From positions 1 through 64,000 of the forward strand of contig DATJOK010000163.1 of NCBI GenBank assembly GCA_035507155.1: a DNA stretch of 64,000 bases, written 5' to 3'. The stretch comes from DASZHJ01 sp035507155 (lineage in GTDB: Bacteria; Pseudomonadota; Alphaproteobacteria; ATCC43930; CGMCC-115725). The position numbers and the translations under genes were made by a program. Below are positions 16,128-24,052 of the stretch, piece after piece (positions within the stretch are counted from its first letter, which is position 1; every line of letters starts with the position of its first letter). The notes beneath the pieces were generated by a model. That model had not been told where the DNA came from. It worked only from the letters and a program-made list of their open reading frames with translations, and did not search any database.

Positions 16128-16744
16128 CCCGCTGAAAACCGCAAAGTGGCGCGCAATCCCGGGTGGTTGTCGCCGAGCATGAGTTCACCCCCATGCAGCC
16201 GCGCGATCGCCTCCGCGAGGCTCAGACCAAGACCGAGGCCGGGGGTGCCGCGGCTGGCGTCGCCGCGATAGAAGCGCTCGGTCACCTTGCGCTTCTCGGC
16301 ATCGGAGATGCCGGGGCCGTTGTCGGCGACTGCCATCTCGATGCTGTCGCCGACGCGACCGGTGCTCACGATGATCTCGCCTCCGCCATGACTGAACTTC
16401 AGCGCGTTCTCGATCAGGTTGGCGACCGACTGGGCGAGCATGACGGGATCGCCCAGGACGATCGCGTCGCCGCCGCCCTGGTATCGCAGCGCCATCGCGC
16501 GCGCCTCGGCCATGGGCTCGTAGAGCTCGACGGCCTGCGCCGCCACCGCCGCCAGATCGACCGAGACGAAGCCGGCGCGGCGCGCCCCGGTCTCCAGCTC
16601 GGAGAGCCGCAGCAGCGCGTTGAAGATGGCGATCAGGCGATCGACATCGGCGACGGCATCATCGATCTCGGCGAAGACAGTCGCGGTATCCGGGCGGTTG
16701 CGCGACAGCTCCTCCAGTCGCACCCGCAGCAGCTCCGCCAGCAA
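16128..16744 (-). pseudogene. Sensor histidine kinase remnant, truncated at both ends
   Basis: In this frame the codons from about 16744 read as the end of an HisKA domain (RVRLEELSRN, then DRLIAIFNALLRLSELE) and a complete HATPase_c domain. The ATPase part has the N-box VANLIENALKFS, the G1 box VADNGPGISDAE and the G2 box GTPGLGLGLSLAEAIARLHGGE. The transmembrane segments, HAMP and phospho-accepting His are missing. An in-frame TAA lies about 57 bases upstream, and the nearest ATG is out of frame. At the 3' end homology stops at LRATLRF with no stop codon, and the frame runs on into the macA region. No matching response regulator is adjacent. Confidence 0.8.
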
Positions 16745-16828
16745 GAATGCGCGGCATCGCCTCCTCTCATCCTGGGCGGAACATTAAGGTCTGTTCATGT
16801 CCGGGCGGGTCCGATGGCCGGGAGCCCA

Positions 16829-16860
16829 ACGCGCACCGGGTGCGCGTGTCACAATATTGT
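16829..16860. promoter_or_regulatory. Operator-like palindromes upstream of the sugar ABC operon
   Basis: ACGCGCACC-G-GGTGCGCGT (16829-16847) has 9-bp arms around one central base, like many LacI-type operators. Four bases on lies the perfect 10-mer ACAATATTGT (16851-16860), in a short AT-rich patch suited to a promoter. Both are about 180 bp before the binding-protein start and between it and the kinase remnant. No LacI-family regulator gene lies in the window, so the binding protein is unknown. No gene is seen in 16745-17037. Confidence 0.5.
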
Positions 16861-17037
16861 TATTGCGGTCCAGTGCCTTGGGTCCGCCCGCACTGCCAGT
16901 GGTTCGGTGACTTCGCCCGGGCTATTCGCTAGATTGTTGATGGTCGCGCCGACCGCCGGGGTCAGCCGCAAGAGGTGGCGACCGCGACGCCGCTGGCGTC
17001 GACCAAGAAACAAGATAATGCCGGGAGGAACCACCCC

Positions 17038-18183
17038 ATGACATCCGCCATCGCGAAGCGTTCGGCGCGGCAGCTGTTTGCCAGCGTCTCTGTTCTTTGT
17101 GCCCTCACGGTCTCGGCCTGGGCGGCCGGACCGCAGATCGTTTCCGGGCCCGGCGTCGATCCCGACTGCTTCAAGCCATGGGAAGCCAGCACGAAAGACT
17201 TCAAAATGCCGAAGAAGACCGGTCCCTACCGCATCGCGCTGGCGAACGGCTTCATCGGCAATACCTGGCGCATCCAGATGATCAAGACCGCCAAGGCCTA
17301 TGCCGATCAGCCTGCCGTCAAGGCCGACATCAAGGAATTCAAGGTGGTCTCCACCGGCGAGGATCTCGCCGCGCAGATCGCCGCCGTCGACAACTTCATC
17401 AACTCCGGCTATGACGCCGTGATCGTGGACGCGCTCAACCCCACCGCTTTCGCGCCGGTGGTGAAGCGCGCCAACGCCGCGGGCGTCGCGATCCTTTCCT
17501 TCGATAACGTGATCGAATCTCCCGATGGCGTCATCGTCAACGTCGATCAGGTCGAGCTTGGCCGGCTCGCGGCGCGCTGGCTCCTCAAGGAAATCAAAGG
17601 CGACGGCGGCAAGCTCCTGGAGGTGCGCGGCGTCTCCGGCAATTCCGTCGACCGCGACCGGCACAACGGCTTTCACGAGGTGCTCGACAAGTCAGGCCGG
17701 AAATTCGAGGTGGTGGAGGTGGTCGGCAAATGGGACGACGGCACTGCACAGAAGGTGACCGCCGACGCCATTGCGGTCCACAAGAAGTTCGACGGAATCT
17801 ATACCCAGGGCGGGTCCACCGGCACCGTACGCGCCCTCATCGATGCAGGGCACCCCTTCATTCCTGTCTCCGGCGAGACCGAGAACGGATTCCGCAAGCT
17901 CTGCGCTCAGTACGCCGATAAGGGTCTGCACTGCTCCTCCTCCGGCACCGGACCGGCACAGGTGGCGGTCGCCATCAAGGCAGCCATTGCCGAGCTCAAG
18001 GGCGAGACGATTCCGCAGGCGATCGCGCTCCCGGTCTCCTACATCGAATATCCGAACATGAAACCGGGCGAGGACTATTACCCCGACCTCTCCGACAATT
18101 TCTTTGTCGGCAACTCCTTCCCGGCCTGCAAGATCGGTTTTTCCGCCACCGAGATCATGGGCAAGTCGGAAGCCAACCAGTAG
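17038..18183 (+). CDS. Sugar ABC transporter periplasmic binding protein (RbsB-like)
   Basis: The 381-residue exported protein has a signal peptide (residues 1-31, ending VSAWAAG) and a type-I periplasmic binding fold (Peripla_BP_4). Visible segments are YRIALANGFIGNTWRIQMIK, GEDLAAQIAAVDNFINSGYDAV, DALNPTAFAPVVKRANAAGV and DGIYTQGGSTGTVRALIDAG. The ATG at 17038 has GGGAGGAA 9 bases upstream. It is the first gene of a four-gene importer. Family members bind ribose, xylose, rhamnose or inositol; the ligand cannot be chosen from sequence, and no catabolic sugar kinase lies nearby. Confidence 0.88.
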   Translation: MTSAIAKRSARQLFASVSVLCALTVSAWAAGPQIVSGPGVDPDCFKPWEASTKDFKMPKKTGPYRIALANGFIGNTWRIQMIKTAKAYADQPAVKADIKEFKVVSTGEDLAAQIAAVDNFINSGYDAVIVDALNPTAFAPVVKRANAAGVAILSFDNVIESPDGVIVNVDQVELGRLAARWLLKEIKGDGGKLLEVRGVSGNSVDRDRHNGFHEVLDKSGRKFEVVEVVGKWDDGTAQKVTADAIAVHKKFDGIYTQGGSTGTVRALIDAGHPFIPVSGETENGFRKLCAQYADKGLHCSSSGTGPAQVAVAIKAAIAELKGETIPQAIALPVSYIEYPNMKPGEDYYPDLSDNFFVGNSFPACKIGFSATEIMGKSEANQ

Positions 18184-18209
18184 CGAAGCTGTCGTTGGGG
18201 GAGAGCGGC

Positions 18210-19763
18210 ATGACCGCGGGCGCCGGCGTTCCGCTCTTCCGCATGGAAGGCGTCTCGAAGCATTACGGCGGCGTCCGTGCGCTCGAGGATGCGAGGTTCC
18301 ACTGCCTCGGCGGCCGCATCCACGCGATCCTCGGCGAGAACGGCGCCGGCAAGTCCACGCTCATCAAGGTTATGGCCGGGGTCGTGCAGCCGGACTCCGG
18401 CACGCTCCACATGGCGGACCGGCCGGTGACCTTTCGGTCGCCCTCGGCGGCGGCGGCGGCAGGCATCGCCTGCGTCTTCCAGGAGCTGTCGCTGCTGCCC
18501 GATCTCACCGTCGCGGACAACATCGCCATCAGCGATCCGCCGCGCCGGTTCGGCCTCATCGACCGGCGGGCCCAGCGGCGCATCGCCGAGGCGGCGCTGG
18601 CGCGCGTCGGCGCGGAGGATATCCATCCCCTGATCCCGGTGCGCGACCTGCCGCTGTCCCGGCGGCAGATGGTGGAGATCGCCAAGGCGCTCGCCCGCAA
18701 CCCGCGCATTCTGATTCTCGACGAGGCGACCTCCGCGCTCGCTGCTGCCGAGGTGGAGAAGGTCTTCTCCACGCTGCGGCAGCTGCGCCGGGAGGGGATG
18801 GCGATCGTCTACATCTCCCATCGAATGCACGAGATCGCGGCGATCGCCGACGACTGCACCGTCTATCGGAACGGCCGCTACGTAGGGACCTTTCCCGCCG
18901 GCAGCAAGACCGATGCCGAGATCGTCGAGATGATCATCGGCCGCGAGTATCGAAACGTTTTCCCACCGAAGCCGGAGACGCCTCCGGGCGGAGTGCCGGC
19001 GCTTCGCGTCCGTGACTTGAGCTGGTCGAACCAGCTCAATTCCATCAGCCTCGATATCCGACCCGGTGAGGTGGTCGGGCTCGGTGGTCTCGACGGACAA
19101 GGCCAGCGCGAGCTGCTGCTCGCCCTCTTCGGCGTTCTCGACGGCGTGGCCGGCACGGTGGAAGTGGCGGGCAAGCGGGTGGCGCTCACCTCGCCCACCG
19201 CCGCGAAGTCGCGCGGTGTCGCCATGGCGCTCATTCCCGAGGACCGCAAGACCGAGGGGCTGATGCTGGCGATGTCGGTGCGGGAGAATCTCTCCTTCGC
19301 CGCCCTCGGCCGCTTCGCACGCTTCGGCATGATCGACCGGCGCGCCGAAGCGGCGGCTGTCGACGAGATGCTCGCGCTTCTGAAGATCCGCTGCGACGAC
19401 CCAGGCCAACCGGTGGCGGCGCTTTCCGGCGGCAATCAGCAGAAGGTCGTCATCGGCAAGTGGCTGCTGACGCAGCCCGAGGTGATCCTGCTCAACGACC
19501 CCACCCGCGGCATCGACGTCGGCACCAAGCAGGAGCTCTATCAGCTGCTGCGCCGGCTCGCCGAGCGGGGCGCCGCCATCCTGTTCTATTCCACCGACTA
19601 CGACGAGCTCATCGGCTGCTGCGACCGGGTGCTGGTGCTCTACGACGGCGCGGTGGCGCGCACGCTCGAAGGCGCCGAGATCACCGAGCGCAATCTGGTG
19701 GCCGCCGCCTTCAATCTCGGGACGCTCGCCGGCGCACCGGGCGCGGCGGAGGCCTCCCTATGA
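18210..19763 (+). CDS. Sugar ABC transporter ATP-binding protein (RbsA/MglA-type, two ATPase domains)
   Basis: The 517-residue cytoplasmic protein has two tandem ABC domains. The first (about 1-245) has Walker A GENGAGKST, a signature-like LPLSRRQMVEIAKAL and Walker B ILILDEATSAL. The second (about 260-510) has a degenerate P-loop (GLDGQGQREL), signature LSGGNQQKVVIGKWL and LLNDPTRGID. Only one competent site is normal for the CUT2 sugar family. The ATG at 18210 follows GGGGGAG. The gene is 26 bp after the binding protein, and its stop overlaps the next start (ATGA). Confidence 0.92.
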   Translation: MTAGAGVPLFRMEGVSKHYGGVRALEDARFHCLGGRIHAILGENGAGKSTLIKVMAGVVQPDSGTLHMADRPVTFRSPSAAAAAGIACVFQELSLLPDLTVADNIAISDPPRRFGLIDRRAQRRIAEAALARVGAEDIHPLIPVRDLPLSRRQMVEIAKALARNPRILILDEATSALAAAEVEKVFSTLRQLRREGMAIVYISHRMHEIAAIADDCTVYRNGRYVGTFPAGSKTDAEIVEMIIGREYRNVFPPKPETPPGGVPALRVRDLSWSNQLNSISLDIRPGEVVGLGGLDGQGQRELLLALFGVLDGVAGTVEVAGKRVALTSPTAAKSRGVAMALIPEDRKTEGLMLAMSVRENLSFAALGRFARFGMIDRRAEAAAVDEMLALLKIRCDDPGQPVAALSGGNQQKVVIGKWLLTQPEVILLNDPTRGIDVGTKQELYQLLRRLAERGAAILFYSTDYDELIGCCDRVLVLYDGAVARTLEGAEITERNLVAAAFNLGTLAGAPGAAEASL

Positions 19764-20743
19764 AGAGGGAGTGGCGGCTCCGCCTGAAGGAGCAGCGGGG
19801 TGTCCTGCTCGCGGCGGCCCTCTTCGTCGCGATGTTCACGCTCTACATCGCCAAGCATCCGGCCGGGCTTACCGTCAACGTCGCGAACACGGCGGCGAAC
19901 AAGGGCGTGCTGCTGGCGCTGGTGGCGATGGCGCAGACCATTCCGGTGCTCACTTCGGGCCTCGATCTCTCGGTCGGCATGGTGCTGGTGCTGACCAACT
20001 GCCTCGCTTCGACGATCGTCGTCGGCTCGCCGATCGAAGTCGCGCTTGGGATCGTCGCGGTTCTCGGCGCGGGCATGCTCTGCGGCGCCGTCAACGCCGC
20101 CGTCGTGGTCTATGGCCGCATACAGCCGATCATCGCCACCCTCGCCACCAGCTCGATCTATTACGGTATCGCGCTGGCGCTGCGTCCGGCACCCGGCGGC
20201 GACGTCGCCACCGGCTTTGCCGATGCGTTGACCGGCTCCGTGACGGGCGGCATTCCGGCCTCGCTGCTGCTGCTGCTCGGCGTCGTCGTCGTGATCTGGC
20301 TGCCCTATCGCCGCTCGGTGCTCGGCCGGGCGGCCTATGCCATCGGCTCCGCCGAGCAGGGCGCCTACATGTCCGGCGTGCCGATCGATCGGGCGAAATT
20401 CCTGGCCTATGCGCTGGCAGGATTGCTGTCGGCGATTGCAGGGCTGCTGCTCACCTGCATCACCTATTCCGGCGAGGCCTCGGCGGCGCTCGGCGGCTCC
20501 TACACCCTTACCGCGATCGCCGCGGTGGTGGTGGGTGGCACCTCGCTCTTCGGCGGCTCCGGCAGCGCCATCGGCTCGATCTTCGGCGCCTTCGTGCTGC
20601 GCACCATCGGCGATCTCCTCTTCGTCTTCGACATGGACGCGCTCTGGCAGCCGCTTTTCCTCGGTGCGGTGCTGCTGGCAGCGATCAGCCTGGGTTCCTT
20701 CCGCCTGCTGGGCGTGCGCAATCGGCTGGAGCTCTATCGATGA
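19760..20743 (+). CDS. Sugar ABC transporter permease (RbsC-like), first subunit
   Basis: The 327-residue integral membrane protein has 8-10 predicted hydrophobic helices. It carries the CUT2 permease signatures GLDLSVGMVLVLTN (about residues 67-80) and YTLTAIAAVVVGGTSLFGGSGS (about 250-271). It overlaps the ATPase and the following permease by 4 bp each, which implies tight co-translation. With the second permease it would form the heterodimeric channel. Confidence 0.9.
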   Translation: MKREWRLRLKEQRGVLLAAALFVAMFTLYIAKHPAGLTVNVANTAANKGVLLALVAMAQTIPVLTSGLDLSVGMVLVLTNCLASTIVVGSPIEVALGIVAVLGAGMLCGAVNAAVVVYGRIQPIIATLATSSIYYGIALALRPAPGGDVATGFADALTGSVTGGIPASLLLLLGVVVVIWLPYRRSVLGRAAYAIGSAEQGAYMSGVPIDRAKFLAYALAGLLSAIAGLLLTCITYSGEASAALGGSYTLTAIAAVVVGGTSLFGGSGSAIGSIFGAFVLRTIGDLLFVFDMDALWQPLFLGAVLLAAISLGSFRLLGVRNRLELYR

Positions 20744-21711
20744 AGGTGGGCGCGCTTCCCGCGGCGGCCGCAACGCGGCGCATCGACCCGGCCGTACTCG
20801 CCGCCTTCGGATGCATTCTGCTGCTGCTGCTGGGCGGCTCGCTCTATTCGCGGAATTTCCTGTCGCTCGAGTATCTGCTGCAGCAGCTGAACGTCGCGGC
20901 TTTCCTGGGCGTCATCGCCTCTGGCGTGATGCTGGTGGTTCTGCTCGGGCACATCGATCTCTCGATTCCCTGGGTCGTGACCACGGGCGGCATGATGGCG
21001 ACCGCGGCGGCGGGCTGGGGCGAGATCGGCGTCGCGCTCGCGATTCCGATCGGAATCGGCTGCGGTCTCGCTGCCGGCCTCGTCAATGGCGTCGGCGTTG
21101 CCTATCTCCGCGTGCCCTCGATGATCTTCACTCTCGGCACCAACGCTATCGCCCAGGGGCTGATGGTGATCCATACCAGCGGCTTCGCGCCGCAGGACAG
21201 TTCCACCGAGGCGATGCATGTCCTCGCCGTCGATCGAACTGTTGCCGGCGTTCCGAACGCGCTCTGGGTCTGGGTGGTCGTGGGTGGCCTGACCGTAGCG
21301 CTGCTGAACCGCACGCCGCTCGGCCGCTATATCTACGCCATCGGCAACCGCGAGCGCGCCGCCTATCTCTCCGGCGTCAACACCCGCGCGGTGCTGGTGG
21401 GCTGCTTCGCGATCGCGGGCGGCTGCTCGGGCCTTGCCGGCGTCCTGCTGGCCGGCTACTCGACCAAGGCCTACCAGGCGATGGGCGATCCCTACCTGCT
21501 GCCGGCCATCGCCGCAGTGGTGCTGGGCGGCACCAGCATCCTCGGCGGCCGCGGCACCTATCTCGGTACCGTCGCGGGCGTCATCCTGATCACCCTGCTG
21601 CAGTCGATCCTGTCGGTGGTGCAGATGCCGGAAGCCGGCCGGCAGGTGATCTACGGCACGGTCATCATCGCCATGCTGCTGCTCTATGGCCGGCAGCGCC
21701 GGGAGAGCTAG
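20740..21711 (+). CDS. Sugar ABC transporter permease (RbsC-like), second subunit
   Basis: The 323-residue membrane protein is homologous to its upstream neighbour. It has GHIDLSIPWVVTTGG (about residues 69-83), YAIGNRERAAYLSGVN (about 200-215) and YLLPAIAAVVLGGTSILGGRG (about 247-267). Two distinct permeases in one CUT2 operon are common in Proteobacteria. It ends the operon; the next gene is 178 bp away. No metabolic enzyme is linked, so transported-sugar identity remains open. Confidence 0.9.
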   Translation: MKVGALPAAAATRRIDPAVLAAFGCILLLLLGGSLYSRNFLSLEYLLQQLNVAAFLGVIASGVMLVVLLGHIDLSIPWVVTTGGMMATAAAGWGEIGVALAIPIGIGCGLAAGLVNGVGVAYLRVPSMIFTLGTNAIAQGLMVIHTSGFAPQDSSTEAMHVLAVDRTVAGVPNALWVWVVVGGLTVALLNRTPLGRYIYAIGNRERAAYLSGVNTRAVLVGCFAIAGGCSGLAGVLLAGYSTKAYQAMGDPYLLPAIAAVVLGGTSILGGRGTYLGTVAGVILITLLQSILSVVQMPEAGRQVIYGTVIIAMLLLYGRQRRES

Positions 21712-21814
21712 TCGGATCGCCCGGAAGCGAGAGGCGGTGCCGCACCCTTCTCCAAAGGGATAGCCAAGGTCTCCCCATTTCTCGCATCGCTCGCCACCGC
21801 ATTTGCGCGAGTTA

Positions 21815-21828
21815 TTGATCCAAATCAT
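21815..21828. promoter_or_regulatory. FNR/FixK-like box upstream of the RHH gene
   Basis: TTGAT-CCAA-ATCAT (21815-21828) matches the alphaproteobacterial FNR/FixK consensus TTGAT-N4-ATCAA at 9 of 10 fixed positions. It lies 61 bp before the proposed GTG start, a workable activator position. No FNR or FixK gene is in the window. A chance match is possible. Confidence 0.4.
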
Positions 21829-21889
21829 CGCGCCCCACGCGTGGGCATGCTCTCTATCCCTTCAGGCAAGGCAATGGAGGGTTTGTGCG

Positions 21890-22249
21890 GTGTTAACCGA
21901 AAAATCGATCGAGATGCCGAACGACATCGAGGGTCCGCAAAATCGTTCCGCTCGGCGGAAATCCTCATTGGTTACCGGCAATGTGAGGGTGGCGGGGCGC
22001 CGGACGAGCGTTCGCTTGGAGCCGGCGATGTGGTCCGCGCTCTACGAGGTCCGCAGCCGGCAAGGCACGACACTGCCGGCTCTGGTGACGGAGATCGAGC
22101 GAAGCGGTCTCGCTTCCAGCCTGACCGCCGCGATCCGCGTCTTTCTGCTGCTCTACTTCAGGAGCGCGGCAACCGAGGACGGCCACCTCGCCGCAGGCCA
22201 CGGCCATCCGCCGCAACGGACCCCCGAGCTGTCGGCGCTCCGGGCCTGA
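21890..22249 (+). CDS. Ribbon-helix-helix (RHH_4-like) protein
   Basis: The 119-residue protein has a C-terminal RHH_4-type domain (about residues 38-90): RRTSVRLEPAMWSALYEV, then GTTLPALVTEIE and SSLTAAIRVFLLLYFR. This compact DNA-binding or adaptor family is frequent in alphaproteobacteria. I choose the GTG at 21890 because GGAGGG lies 8 bases before it; an ATG at 21914 has only a weak site. The last ~25 residues are His/Gly/Pro-rich and unconserved. It stands alone after the sugar operon, under a possible FNR box. Regulatory targets are unknown. Confidence 0.7.
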   Translation: MLTEKSIEMPNDIEGPQNRSARRKSSLVTGNVRVAGRRTSVRLEPAMWSALYEVRSRQGTTLPALVTEIERSGLASSLTAAIRVFLLLYFRSAATEDGHLAAGHGHPPQRTPELSALRA

Positions 22250-22252
22250 AAG

Positions 22253-22281
22253 GCGCCCCTGCCCTTCTCCTCGGGGGGCGC
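22253..22281 (+). terminator. GC-rich hairpin after the RHH gene
   Basis: GCGCCCC (22253-22259) pairs with GGGGCGC (22275-22281) across a 15-nt loop, starting 4 bases after the stop codon. There is no U-tract, so termination efficiency is uncertain. Confidence 0.4.
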
Positions 22282-22330
22282 AATGGCCTAACCTGCCCGG
22301 AACGCCAATCGCGGGAACGGGCAGCGCCAG

Positions 22331-23176
22331 ATGGGGAAATTGCTGAGTGCCGAGGAGATCGCCGGATTTCATCGAGACGGTTACGTGACCGGCATTCCGG
22401 TGCTGCGCTCTCAGGAAGTCGCCGATCTGGCGGCGCGCATGGAGCGCTTCGAGGCCGAGCGGCCCGACGACGTCGCCTGGGCCTTCGACATCAAGGCGAA
22501 CCTGCTCTTCGACTGGGTCTATGAGCTCGGCCGTCACGCTCGCCTTCTCGATGCCGTCGAGGACCTGATCGGTCCCGACATCCTGATGACCAACGCCGTG
22601 TTCCGGAACAAGAACCCGGGGAGCACGATCGACTATGGCTGGCACCAGGATTCCGCCCGCATCGAGGTGACGCCATTCTTCGTCATCGCCTACGTGGCGC
22701 TCTCCGATGCGAGCGTCGATAACGGCTGCCTCAGGATCCTGCCGGGGACCCATGATCGGGTTCGCCCCTTCACCGTGACGGAGGCGCCAGGGCAGCTCCG
22801 GCGGCTGGTGGCGCGGGTGAAGGACGTCGACGAGAGCGCCGCGGTCGATCTGCACCTCAATCCGGGCGAAGCAATCATCTTCCACAGCAATGCCGTGCAC
22901 GGCTCGGCGCCGAACCGCTCGCAGCGCCGCCGCATGGCGCTGCTCTACGATTACACGCCGGCGGCCGCCCGGCAGAATGTCGGTCAGGGCTCCGGCCAGC
23001 TGGTGCGCGGCGTCGACCGCTGGCAGCACTTCGCCGCCGAGCCGGAACCGGAGCCGGGGCTCACCGAGCGCAACGTGCTGGCGCGCCGCTCGATCCTCAA
23101 TGCCTATCCCGAGAACGTCCTGATGGGACCGCGGCTGCCGGGGGTTCCCGTCATCTTCCCCGATCGCCCCGTCTGA
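22331..23176 (+). CDS. Phytanoyl-CoA dioxygenase (PhyH) family protein
   Basis: The 281-residue Fe(II)/2-oxoglutarate-dependent oxygenase homologue has the metal-binding H-x-D in GWHQDSARIEV (about residue 101), the distal His in NAVHGSAPNRS (about 195) and a following Arg in RRRMALLYDY that would hold 2-oxoglutarate. The start MGKLLSAEEIAGFHRDGYV is typical. Bacterial PhyH relatives hydroxylate varied small molecules (ectoine, phosphonates, lipids), and the substrate is not deducible. It converges on the DUF1989 gene with a 9-bp gap. Confidence 0.88.
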   Translation: MGKLLSAEEIAGFHRDGYVTGIPVLRSQEVADLAARMERFEAERPDDVAWAFDIKANLLFDWVYELGRHARLLDAVEDLIGPDILMTNAVFRNKNPGSTIDYGWHQDSARIEVTPFFVIAYVALSDASVDNGCLRILPGTHDRVRPFTVTEAPGQLRRLVARVKDVDESAAVDLHLNPGEAIIFHSNAVHGSAPNRSQRRRMALLYDYTPAAARQNVGQGSGQLVRGVDRWQHFAAEPEPEPGLTERNVLARRSILNAYPENVLMGPRLPGVPVIFPDRPV

Positions 23177-23185
23177 AAGCCGCCG

Positions 23186-23800
23186 TCAACCCTCGACAAC
23201 GTAGTGCGCGTCCCGCGGCGCCTTCGCGTCGCCATTGATCGGACTCATGTCCTGCGGACAGGCGGAGAACACCACCACGAGATCCATCTCGGCCCGAAGC
23301 CGGACAAAGTCGCCGGCCCGCGAGGCCGGCGGCAGGCGGCGGATGGAGTGATCGGGATCGACCGGGATATTCATGAAGAGATTGAGCGGTCCGGGCGTAA
23401 AGGGAAACGTGCAGCCGAGCGCCGACAGCGCCTCGTGCAAGTTGTCGGCGCAATTGCGGTGATACTCCCGGCAGCCCTGCTCCTCGTAGATATAGCGGTT
23501 GCAGGCGCAGAGCAGCGTGTCGTGGATGCCGGGCGAAGTATCCTCGATGACTTTCAGCATCGGTCGCCGCCGCTCGGAGACATAGCTGTCGCCGACGCCC
23601 AGCATGATCTTGCTGTTGAAGGAGCGCGAATGCTCCATCGACATGAACTCCCTCATGTCGTCGCGGCCGAAACTCCAGGTATCCAGCACCTGCGTTCCGT
23701 GGGTGTTGATCACCTTGACGGTCTGCCCTCTGGCGAGCGGCACCGCCTTGCCATGGCGCGCGGGAATCACTTCGAGAGCGGACGGATCGAGACCAGGCAT
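23186..23800 (-). CDS. DUF1989 / urea carboxylase-associated family protein
   Basis: The 204-residue protein has the DUF1989 signatures VINTHGTQVLDTW, FMSMEHSRS, LLCACNRYIYEEQG and the Asn-rich CADNLHEAL. The conserved Cys, His and Glu are thought to hold a metal. Relatives accompany urea carboxylase/guanidine-degradation genes or act alone in amino-acid and urea-related metabolism. None of those partners is here. The ATG at complement 23798-23800 follows GGGGGAAAAG. Its leader shares a hairpin-rich divergent region with the EAL-like gene. Confidence 0.82.
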   Translation of the reverse strand: MPGLDPSALEVIPARHGKAVPLARGQTVKVINTHGTQVLDTWSFGRDDMREFMSMEHSRSFNSKIMLGVGDSYVSERRRPMLKVIEDTSPGIHDTLLCACNRYIYEEQGCREYHRNCADNLHEALSALGCTFPFTPGPLNLFMNIPVDPDHSIRRLPPASRAGDFVRLRAEMDLVVVFSACPQDMSPINGDAKAPRDAHYVVEG

Positions 23801-24052
23801 CTTTTCCCCCCGTTTGATTGACCGGCATGCCGGCGCTGAGGCTGCCATGGCCCTCCCGGGACTGGCCAGAGGCGGAGACGCCCGGCCGGCAGATTCTGCC
23901 GGGCCATCGACGCCGCCGCGACCACATATTGCCGGCATTCCGGCTTCGGCGACCGCGTAAAAGCCCGGAAAATGCGGGCTTTCCTTCTGGCATGGGGCTT
24001 GCTCCTCCGTCTTGCGGCCCCATCCGGCCGAGGTCAGACGCGAGAGACGCCC
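23801..24052. promoter_or_regulatory. Divergent leader region with palindromes
   Basis: These 252 bases separate the DUF1989 gene (leftward) from the EAL-like gene (rightward). They contain the 12-bp perfect palindrome CCGGCATGCCGG (23822-23833) and the dyad CCGGCAGA-t-TCTGCCGG (23886-23902), and they hold the terminator-like hairpin listed separately. No additional gene is supported. Confidence 0.45.
23960..23982. terminator. Intrinsic-terminator-like hairpin in a 5' leader
   Basis: AAAGCCCG (23960-23967) and CGGGCTTT (23975-23982) form a perfect 8-bp stem with a 7-nt loop, with A's on the left arm and T's on the right. It resembles a bidirectional Rho-independent terminator. It lies between two divergent genes, about 70 bases before the EAL-like start, so it would act as a leader attenuator rather than an end-of-gene signal. 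Confidence 0.5.

Noticed and set aside
15554..16128. Continuation of the kinase-remnant frame into the macA region as a fusion protein
   Set aside because: After LRATLRF the translation loses all homology and overlaps macA in another frame, so it is read-through of a remnant, not a fusion.
23801..23985. Guanidine-type (ykkC) riboswitch before the DUF1989 gene
   Set aside because: The family is often linked to this riboswitch, but I could not see its conserved core sequence in the leader. A covariance search would settle it.
23972..24052. Earlier start for the EAL-like protein giving a hydrophobic N-terminus (MRAFLLAWGLLLRLAAP)
   Set aside because: This ATG is in the loop of a stable hairpin without a ribosome-binding site, while the ATG at 24053 follows GAGAG.
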